A DNA stretch of 64,000 bases from CAWBJP01 sp044867425. GTDB lineage: Bacteria > Actinomycetota > Acidimicrobiia > IMCC26256 > BP-133. Shown in pieces: positions 58,242 to 64,000 of the stretch. Position numbers and translations under genes: made by a program. The stretch spans positions 13,053-77,052 of the forward strand of contig JBIOUX010000104.1 in assembly GCA_044867425.1 (NCBI GenBank), in the 5' to 3' direction. Numbering within the stretch: the stretch's first letter is position 1; each line of letters begins with the position of its first letter. The notes under the pieces are model-generated. The model ran no database searches. It was given only the letters and a program-made list of their open reading frames with translations, and had not been told where the DNA came from.

Positions 58242-58577
58242 ACGAAGGACTTCTAGCAGGCTGGCAACGCGTCCCTCCGACGAGTGGAGGCCCCATCACT
58301 GGTTGGCGGCCGCGGGGGGAAGTCCCTCGCCGCCGACTTACGCTTCCAAGTCGCCCGCAGATCCGGTCGTCTTCTGGGCGAAATCGGCCCCGGCACATGA
58401 CCGAATCAACCCCGGCACAGCACCGGAATCCTCCCAGCGCTATCCAGAGGCGGCTCCCGTCGAGGAGTTCGACGCAGTCTCGCGCTTCCGGAGGTGGCCA
58501 GGTTCAAACGCTGCACTTCTCCTCCTGCGGGACGCGTATCACCATCGATCTGCATGGGACGTCAACGAGGAGGACAG
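58242..58577. other. Intergenic region between pilD and the FAD oxidase gene
   Basis: No gene is supported. It must hold divergent promoters. GAGGAGGAC just before 58578 is the ribosome-binding site of the oxidase gene. I found no inverted repeat of note and no RNA gene. Confidence 0.5.
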
Positions 58578-59981
58578 ATGAGTACGCAGATCGACGCCGC
58601 GGCCATGGAGGCTCTGGGCCAGAACTTCGCAGGTCGCCTGTTGCGCCCGGAGGACCATGGTTACGACCAGGCGCGCAGGATCTGGAACGGCCACATCGAC
58701 CGGCGCCCGGCGCTCATCGCACAGTGCTCGAACCCGGCGGACGTCGGCGCCGCGATCCGCTTCGCCCGCGAGCGAGACCTGCTCGTGGCGGTGCGCGGCG
58801 GCGGCCATGCGGTCGCCGGTCACGCGGTGTGTGACGACGGCGTCGTGATCGACCTCTCGCTGATGACGGGCGCACGAGTCGACCTGCTGGCGTCGACGAT
58901 CCGCGTCCAAGGTGGATGCCTCAACGCCCACCTCGACCGGGAGAGCCAAGCGCACGGTCTGGCGACGACGAGCGGGATCGTGGGCCACACCGGCGTGGCC
59001 GGCCTGACCCTCGGCGGGGGCATGGGGCACCTCATGCGGAAGTTCGGCCTGGCGATCGACAACCTGGTGTCGTGCGACGTCGTCACCGCCGACGGCGACA
59101 CGCTCGTCGCCAGCGAGCAGGAGAACCCTGACCTGTTCTGGGGGCTCCGAGGCGGCGGCGGCAACTTCGGTGTCGTGACCTCATTCGAGTTCCGGCTCCG
59201 CCCGCTCGGGCCCACGGTGCTTGCCGGCATGGTCGCGTGGCCGATGGACGACGCGCCTGAGGTCTTGAACCTCCTCCGGGAGGTCGCCGCCGAGGCGCCC
59301 GACGAGCTGGGCGTCATGGCGAACCTGCGGCTGGCGCCACCGCTCCCGATGATCCCCGAGACCCTGCACGGCACGCCGATCGTCGCGCTCATCGTGTGCT
59401 GGGCGGGCGCCATCGAAGACGGAGAGCGAGTGATCGGGCGCATTCGCGGGTTCGGAACCCCCGCCGTGGCCGCCGTGGCCCCGAAGCCGTACGTGGCCCA
59501 TCAGAAGATGATCGACGCCGCCGTGCCTCCCGGTCTCCACTACTACTGGAAGTCGCACAAGCTGGCCCCGCTCATGGACGACACGATCGACGCCATCGTC
59601 GAGCACGCGTCGGCGATCACCTCGCCGTTGACCACCATTCCGATCTTCACCCAGGGCGGCGCCGTCGCCCGGGTCCCCGGCGACGCAACGGCGTTCGCCC
59701 ACCGAGCGGCCGCTCACGACATCAACATCGTCGCCGCCTGGCAGCCGGATGATCCAGAGCCCGATCGTCACCTCCAGTGGGTCCGAGGCTTCTTCGAGGC
59801 ACTCGAACCCCACAGCCAAGGCGTCTACGTCAACTTCACCAGCGACGACACCACCGACCGCGTCCGCGAGCAGGCCTACGGAGCCGAGAAGTGGCAGCGC
59901 CTCGTCGCCGTCAAGAACAAGTACGACCCCACGAACTTCTTCCGCCTCAACGCAAACATCCCGCCCGACGGGGCCGCGTGA
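58578..59981 (+). CDS. Berberine-bridge-type FAD-linked oxidase
   Basis: A 467-residue flavoprotein. The PP-loop FAD domain carries LLVAVRGGGHAVAGHAVCDDGVVIDLS, whose first His is the usual 8-alpha-histidyl FAD attachment point, then HTGVAGLTLGGGMGHLMRKFGL and ENPDLFWGLRGGGGNFGVVTSFEF. The C-terminal BBE tail is YGAEKWQRLVAVKNKYDPTNFFR. The cysteine that makes a second flavin bond in plant enzymes is not at the matching position. No signal peptide is seen. It probably oxidises a sugar or secondary metabolite. Confidence 0.85.
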   Translation: MSTQIDAAAMEALGQNFAGRLLRPEDHGYDQARRIWNGHIDRRPALIAQCSNPADVGAAIRFARERDLLVAVRGGGHAVAGHAVCDDGVVIDLSLMTGARVDLLASTIRVQGGCLNAHLDRESQAHGLATTSGIVGHTGVAGLTLGGGMGHLMRKFGLAIDNLVSCDVVTADGDTLVASEQENPDLFWGLRGGGGNFGVVTSFEFRLRPLGPTVLAGMVAWPMDDAPEVLNLLREVAAEAPDELGVMANLRLAPPLPMIPETLHGTPIVALIVCWAGAIEDGERVIGRIRGFGTPAVAAVAPKPYVAHQKMIDAAVPPGLHYYWKSHKLAPLMDDTIDAIVEHASAITSPLTTIPIFTQGGAVARVPGDATAFAHRAAAHDINIVAAWQPDDPEPDRHLQWVRGFFEALEPHSQGVYVNFTSDDTTDRVREQAYGAEKWQRLVAVKNKYDPTNFFRLNANIPPDGAA

Positions 59982-60043
59982 AGACTGAACCCGCGGCGCA
60001 CGGGTCATGAGGCGGTGGGCGCAGTTCCGGTGTTACCTACCGC

Positions 60044-60406
60044 TCAGCTCGCTGGGGGGACGGATGGAGGCGGGGGCCGGCGTTCCGTCCCCGAGTTTCC
60101 TTTGCCGGGGAAACGCGGCCCGGGACCCCGTCTCGAAAGGGGTACGGCCGTTCCTCGAGCGGAAGCGGGTCGCGTGGGCCGTTGCGGCTTGAGAGCCGCG
60201 TGCATCTTGCGGGTCAGGTGATTGGTGGGGATGACGCGGAGCGAGCGCCCCGGCCTCCGCCGCTTCGCGTCGTTCTCGGCGATGGCCACGAAGATGGCGC
60301 CGGCGCCGAGCAGGAGGAGCGCGGGAAGGAGCAGCACGACGTTCGTCCCACCCCGCAGCGCGCTGAAGATCAGAAGGATCACAATCACTGGCAGGAGGAT
60401 GACCAT
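60044..60406 (-). CDS. Small hypothetical membrane protein
   Basis: A 120-residue protein with two closely spaced membrane helices (VILLPVIVILLIFSAL and VVLLLPALLLLGAGAIFVAI), then a basic cytoplasmic tail (KRRRPGRSLRVIP) and a Pro/Arg-rich end that may be over-run sequence. I chose ATG 60406, with AGGGA upstream; ATG 60436 is possible. No family is recognised. The 62 bases before the FAD oxidase stop and 156 bases to katG contain nothing else I can support. Confidence 0.45.
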   Translation of the reverse strand: MVILLPVIVILLIFSALRGGTNVVLLLPALLLLGAGAIFVAIAENDAKRRRPGRSLRVIPTNHLTRKMHAALKPQRPTRPASARGTAVPLSRRGPGPRFPGKGNSGTERRPPPPSVPPAS

Positions 60407-60562
60407 GGCGATTCCCTGAGCTGGGCGAGTGCACATCGGAGACGGCCCATTACGTCCCCGTGATCAATATTGTGCCCTCCACGCCGGCGCCCGACACGCG
60501 AAAGCACCACGCGAGTCGGCTGAGCGGCTCGCGTGGTGCGTCCAATGGCGGTTTGACGTCGA

Positions 60563-62782
60563 TCAGGCGCGGTCGAAGCGGTCGAGGTTCATCACCTTGT
60601 CCCACGCCGCCACGAAGTCACCCACGAACTTCTCCTTCGAGTCGTCCTGGGCGTAGACCTCGCAGAGGGCCCGGAGCTGGGAGTGCGAACCGAAGACGAG
60701 GTCGACGGCGGTGGCGGTCCCCTTGACCTCGCCCGTGACCCGGTCGCGACCGTCGTACACGTTCTCGGCCGAGGCGGATGTCTGCCATTCCGTGCCCATG
60801 TCGAGCAGGTTCACGAAGAAGTCGTTGGTCAACGTCTCGGGCCGGTCGGTGAAGACTCCGTGGCTGGTGCCCCCGAAGTTGGTGTTCAGGGCCCGCATGC
60901 CGCCGATCAACGCCGTCGTCTCGGGAGCGGTCAGCGTCAGCAGGTTGGCCCGTTCCAGCAGCAGGGTCTCCGGCGCCAGCTTCTCTCCGGACCGGAGGTA
61001 GTTGCGGAACCCGTCGGCCCTCGGTTCGAGCACGGCGAACGACTCCACGTCGGTCTGCTCCTGCGAGGCGTCCGTGCGCCCCGGCGCGAACGGGACCGTG
61101 ACGTCGACCCCGGCGTTCTTCGCCGCCTGTTCGACGGCCGCGCACCCGCCCAGGACGATCAGGTCGGCGAGTGAGACCTTCTTCCCACCGGAGGCTGAGC
61201 TGTTGAAGTCCTGCTGGATCCCCTCGAGCGTTTGCAGCACCTTGGCCAGTTCGGTCGGCTCGTTGACCTCCCAGTCCCGTTGCGGCGCCAGGCGAATCCG
61301 GGCCCCGTTGGCCCCGCCCCGCTTGTCGGTGCCGCGGAAGGTGGCCGCCGACGCCCAGGCGGTGGAGGCGAGCTGGGAGATGGACAGTCCCGAGTTGAGG
61401 AGCTTGCCCTTGAGGGCGGCGATGTCCTCGTCGCCGATCAGCTCATGATCGACGGCGGGGACGGGGTCCTGCCACAGCTGCGGCTCCGGAATCCACGGGC
61501 CGAGGTAGCGCGAGAGGGGCCCCATGTCGCGGTGCAACAGCTTGTACCACGCCTTGGCGAAGGCGTCGGCGACCTGGTCCGGGTTCTCGTGGAAGCGCCT
61601 CGCGATCGGCGCGTAGATCGGGTCCATCTTCAGCGCCAGGTCCGTCGTCAGCATCATGGGGGCGTGCCGCTTCGACGGGTCGTGAGCGTCGGGCACGGTG
61701 CCCTGAGCCTCGGGATTCGTCGGAGTCCACTGATGCGCCCCGGCGGGGCTCGTCGTCAGCTCGTACTCGTAGTTGAACAGGTTGTCGAGGTACCCGTTGT
61801 CCCATTTCGTCGGCTCGTTGGTCCACGCGCCCTCGAGCCCGCTGGTGATCGTGTCGGCGCCCTTGCCGCTACCACAGGTGTTCTTCCAGCCGAGGCCCAT
61901 CGCCTCGATGGGCGCCGCCTCGGGTTCAGGACCGACGCAGTCCGGACTGACGGCACCATGGCACTTGCCGAAGGTGTGGCCGCCGACGATGAGCGCCACC
62001 GTCTCCTCGTCGTTCATCGCCATACGACTGAAGGTCTCCCGGATGTCCCGGGCGGCAGCCAGAGGGTCCGGGTTGCCGTTGGGCCCCTCCGGGTTGACGT
62101 AGATGAGGCCCATCTGCACGGCGCCGAAAGGACCGGCGAGCTCGCGGTCGCCGCTGTAGCGCTCGTCTCCGAGCCACGTGTCCTCAGTCCCCCAGAAGAT
62201 CTGCTCGGGCTCCCAGACGTCCGGTCGCCCGAAGCCGAAGCCGAACGTTTTAAAGCCCATCGAGTCCATGGCCACGTTGCCGGTGAAGACCAGGAGATCG
62301 GACCAGGAGAGTTTCCGGCCGTACTTCTGCTTGATGGGCCACAGCAACCGGCGCGCCTTGTCGAGGCTCGCGTTGTCAGGCCAACTGTTGAGGGGGGCGA
62401 AGCGCTGCTGGCCGGTGCCGCCACCGCCCCGGCCGTCCTCGATGCGGTACGTGCCGGCGGCGTGCCACGTCATCCGGATGAAGAGCGGCCCATAGTGGCC
62501 ATAGTCGGCCGGCCACCAGTCCTGCGACGTGGTCATCATGTCGATGATGTCCCGCTTCAGCGCGTCGAGGTCGAGGGTCTTGAACGCTTCGGCGTAGTTG
62601 AAGTCCTCGTCCATCGGATTGGCCCGGGGCGAGTGCTGGTGGAGAACCGACAGGTCCAGCTGGTTCGGCCACCAGTCCCGGTTCGTCATGGGCCGATGGG
62701 CCTTGGGGGTGGGGCTGGGGATCGCCGGGTTCTCGCTCTCGCTGGGGCCGGGGTGCGTCTCTTCCTTGCTGCCTTCAGACAC
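60563..62782 (-). CDS. katG: Catalase-peroxidase KatG
   Basis: A 739-residue bifunctional heme enzyme with N- and C-terminal peroxidase-like domains. Distal residues are Arg103, Trp106 and His107 (FIRMTWHAAG); the proximal heme His lies in VGGHTFGKCHG. The YVNPEGPNG segment supplies the Tyr of the Met-Tyr-Trp adduct needed for catalase activity. The length is standard. Its start overlaps the FurA stop by 8 bases, the classical furA-katG operon of actinobacteria, so it is induced by peroxide through loss of FurA repression. Confidence 0.96.
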   Translation of the reverse strand: MSEGSKEETHPGPSESENPAIPSPTPKAHRPMTNRDWWPNQLDLSVLHQHSPRANPMDEDFNYAEAFKTLDLDALKRDIIDMMTTSQDWWPADYGHYGPLFIRMTWHAAGTYRIEDGRGGGGTGQQRFAPLNSWPDNASLDKARRLLWPIKQKYGRKLSWSDLLVFTGNVAMDSMGFKTFGFGFGRPDVWEPEQIFWGTEDTWLGDERYSGDRELAGPFGAVQMGLIYVNPEGPNGNPDPLAAARDIRETFSRMAMNDEETVALIVGGHTFGKCHGAVSPDCVGPEPEAAPIEAMGLGWKNTCGSGKGADTITSGLEGAWTNEPTKWDNGYLDNLFNYEYELTTSPAGAHQWTPTNPEAQGTVPDAHDPSKRHAPMMLTTDLALKMDPIYAPIARRFHENPDQVADAFAKAWYKLLHRDMGPLSRYLGPWIPEPQLWQDPVPAVDHELIGDEDIAALKGKLLNSGLSISQLASTAWASAATFRGTDKRGGANGARIRLAPQRDWEVNEPTELAKVLQTLEGIQQDFNSSASGGKKVSLADLIVLGGCAAVEQAAKNAGVDVTVPFAPGRTDASQEQTDVESFAVLEPRADGFRNYLRSGEKLAPETLLLERANLLTLTAPETTALIGGMRALNTNFGGTSHGVFTDRPETLTNDFFVNLLDMGTEWQTSASAENVYDGRDRVTGEVKGTATAVDLVFGSHSQLRALCEVYAQDDSKEKFVGDFVAAWDKVMNLDRFDRA

Positions 62783-63278
62783 GGCGGTGTCTCCTCTCTT
62801 TCCCTTCTGATGACTGGTTCAAGAACGAAATCGCTGCAACACACTCGGGACATCGGCCCCAGTAGATGACCTCGGCTTCGTCGACCTCGTAGCCCGCGTC
62901 GTCGGCGGCCGTCAGGCAGGGGGTTTCGCCGACCGCACAGTCGACGTCGACCATCCGGTTGCAGGTTCGGCAGATGAGGTGGTGGTGGTTGTCATCGACC
63001 CGGTTCTCGTAGCGAGCCGGCGACCCGGCGGGCTGGATGCGCCGGAGGAGGCCCTTGTCGGTGAGGGTCCCGAGGGCGTCGTACACCGCCTGACGGGAAA
63101 TGGCACCGATCTCGGACCGCACGACCTGCTCGATGTCGTCCGCTGTAGTGTGCGGTCGCTCGGACACCGCCCGCAGAACAGCCAGACGCTGGGCCGTGAC
63201 CTGCACACCGTGCCGGCGGAGCAACGCATCGTTGTCAGCGGATGTCTCGCTTGACACGGCCCGGAGCCTAACCCCCAT
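62775..63278 (-). CDS. furA: Fur-family regulator FurA
   Basis: A 167-residue metalloregulator. The N-terminal winged helix has GVQVTAQRLAVLRAVSERPH and AISRQAVYDALGTLTDKGLL. The dimer domain carries the metal motif NHHHLICRTCNRMVDVDC and a C-terminal CPEC structural zinc pair. It is co-transcribed with katG and should sense iron or peroxide. Three CTAGAT repeats lie just upstream and are candidate binding sites. ATG 63278 is the likely start; an in-frame GTG is seven codons later. Confidence 0.93.
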   Translation of the reverse strand: MGVRLRAVSSETSADNDALLRRHGVQVTAQRLAVLRAVSERPHTTADDIEQVVRSEIGAISRQAVYDALGTLTDKGLLRRIQPAGSPARYENRVDDNHHHLICRTCNRMVDVDCAVGETPCLTAADDAGYEVDEAEVIYWGRCPECVAAISFLNQSSEGKERRHRRV

Positions 63279-63290
63279 GCTGGAGTAAGT

Positions 63291-63324
63291 CTAGATCTGG
63301 CTAGATGCCAGTTTCTGACTAGAT
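63291..63324. promoter_or_regulatory. Three CTAGAT repeats in the furA promoter
   Basis: CTAGAT occurs at 63291-63296, 63301-63306 and 63319-63324, spaced 10 and 18 bases apart. TCTAGA within the first is self-complementary. This AT-rich patch directly precedes furA, where mycobacterial FurA binds its own promoter. On the minus strand TAGACT could serve as the -10 box. Confidence 0.5.
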
Positions 63325-63630
63325 CGTCGACCCCGCGTCGGGAAGAGCGGGGAGTTGCAGCGCGAGCGCTGTCCTGATCTCGAGGTGGCGTAGATATCGG
63401 GAGATCAGGCAACCGTTCGGTCGAGCAGGTGCCGGTTCTTCGCCACCGAGCCGGGCAGGATTGAAAAATAGGATCTCCGAGTCAAGGACGCCGCCTCGGA
63501 CGACAACGATGCCGTCATCGGCCAGCTCGTCACCGATGCGAATGTGGCGCTGCTTCAAGCCTGAGCACCAGTCATCCCGGGGGCGTACGAGCGGGGTGAC
63601 GAAAACCTGGTTCGGCGCCCCGTTTGACAC
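63319..63630 (-). CDS. Hypothetical protein, possible N-terminal part of a larger family
   Basis: A 103-residue open frame. The segment RIGDELADDGIVVVRGGVLDSEILF has good codon use and resembles the start of a group of actinobacterial proteins of unknown function that begin with a VVVRGG-LD motif. Those are usually longer, so this may be a truncated copy. The remainder is not recognised, and the 3' end reaches the furA operator region. It could also be a remnant. Confidence 0.35.
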   Translation of the reverse strand: MSNGAPNQVFVTPLVRPRDDWCSGLKQRHIRIGDELADDGIVVVRGGVLDSEILFFNPARLGGEEPAPARPNGCLISRYLRHLEIRTALALQLPALPDAGSTI

Positions 63631-63695
63631 AGGTTGGACACGGCCCCCGCACGCGGCGCGGCCCCGGACCCAGCAAGGGGCCTCTGACCAGCTGT

Positions 63696-63723
63696 TTCGA
63701 TGGTGGCGGGGGAGGGATTTGAG
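63696..63723 (-). repeat. tRNA 3'-end fragment repeating the one at 45502
   Basis: TTCGATGGTGGCGGGGG (63696-63712) is identical to 45502-45518. On the minus strand it reads as a tRNA acceptor 3' strand CCCCGCC, discriminator A and CCA, followed by TCGAA. The T stem begins (GAGGGATTTGA) but is interrupted by GAGA, so the tRNA is not complete. The stretch 63724-63816 contains nothing I can identify. Confidence 0.5.
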
Positions 63724-63816
63724 AGAACCAGACGTACTGCTCGAAGCTGGTCAGATCGAGCCAGGCGACGCCGACGGAGGCCGCGAAGGCGGCCCTGCCT
63801 CACAGATGGAGACACG

Positions 63817-64000
63817 ATGAGCAAGGCCACGAGGACGGACCCGCAGTCGCCTGCGCTGCACGTTGCTGACAGCCACGATCTGATCCGCGTGCACGGCGCG
63901 CGCGTGAACAACCTCAAGGACGTCAGCGTCGAGCTCGCGAAGCGCCGGCTGACGGTGTTCACCGGCGTGTCCGGCTCGGGCAAGAGCTCGCTGGTGTTCG
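63817..64000 (+). CDS. UvrA-family ATPase, 3' end outside window
   Basis: Sixty-one residues are visible from an ATG with GGAG upstream. After a short leader comes IRVHGARVNNLKDVSVELAKR and then the Walker A segment TVFTGVSGSGKSSLVF, a close match to the first nucleotide-binding site of UvrA proteins. The N-terminal extension of about 24 residues and the wording of this segment recall UvrA2-type paralogues linked to drug resistance, more than the repair UvrA. The rest lies outside the window. Confidence 0.8.
   Translation, partial: MSKATRTDPQSPALHVADSHDLIRVHGARVNNLKDVSVELAKRRLTVFTGVSGSGKSSLVF

Noticed and set aside
1..64000. CRISPR array, insertion sequence or prophage
   Set aside because: No regularly spaced repeats, transposase, integrase or phage structural genes were seen. 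The DUF1353 protein alone is not evidence of a prophage.

Overview
The window is GC-rich with strong G/C preference at third codon positions and frequent GTG starts. It carries actinobacterial families: BTAD/AfsR regulators, F420/FMN luciferase-like monooxygenases, a LigD-type phosphoesterase and a furA-katG pair. It also carries a full type IV pilus cluster, which is unusual for most streptomycete- or mycobacterium-like actinomycetes but common in deep-branching Actinomycetota. My best guess is an environmental actinomycetote, possibly Acidimicrobiia. This is inference from gene content; no rRNA gene is present to anchor it.

Layout. 1-9.5 kb: translationally coupled small-enzyme genes (nucleotidyltransferase, acetyltransferase-like, methyltransferase), two luciferase-like oxidoreductases, an ArsR-SRPBCC pair, a flavin split-barrel protein, a lone receiver domain, hutF and def. 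9.7-15.2 kb: a lipoprotein with two cupredoxin domains followed by a 1421-residue, apparently six-domain, membrane-anchored multicopper oxidase. 15.2-24.7 kb: beta-lactamase-like hydrolase, P450, LigD phosphoesterase, M61 peptidase, an ABC1 kinase, and several decayed genes (nucleoside hydrolase, LuxR remnant, aberrant phosphotransferase). 24.8-29.4 kb: a divergent chalcogen/arsenic-type cluster. An ArsR-rhodanese regulator and an ArsM-like methyltransferase run leftward; an ETHE1-like metallo-beta-lactamase/rhodanese protein, an MFS transporter and a VOC protein run rightward from a promoter flanked by inverted repeats. The methyltransferase has an in-frame TGA where a cysteine is expected, followed by a plausible bacterial SECIS hairpin, so it is a candidate selenoprotein. 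29.4-45.4 kb: S9 peptidase, methyltransferase, DUF1353 protein, two large BTAD-ATPase regulators, a TPR protein, a GGDEF/EAL protein and a methyltransferase pseudogene. 45.5-58.2 kb: a tRNA 3'-half remnant, then the pilus cluster (three minor pilins, PilB, PilT, PilC, PilA, a PilM-PilN fusion, PilO, a PilP-like protein, PilD). 58.6-64 kb: FAD oxidase, small membrane protein, katG-furA, and the start of a UvrA-like gene.

How parts work together. The pilus cluster encodes pilin, leader peptidase, platform protein, extension and retraction ATPases and the PilM/N/O alignment apparatus. Its ATPases carry N-terminal modules related to those that bind c-di-GMP in other systems, and a GGDEF/EAL protein lies 4.6 kb away. 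The multicopper oxidase and its cupredoxin partner look like an extracytoplasmic metal-oxidising or electron-transfer pair. A 20-bp palindrome shared by two distant promoter regions points to a regulator encoded outside the window.
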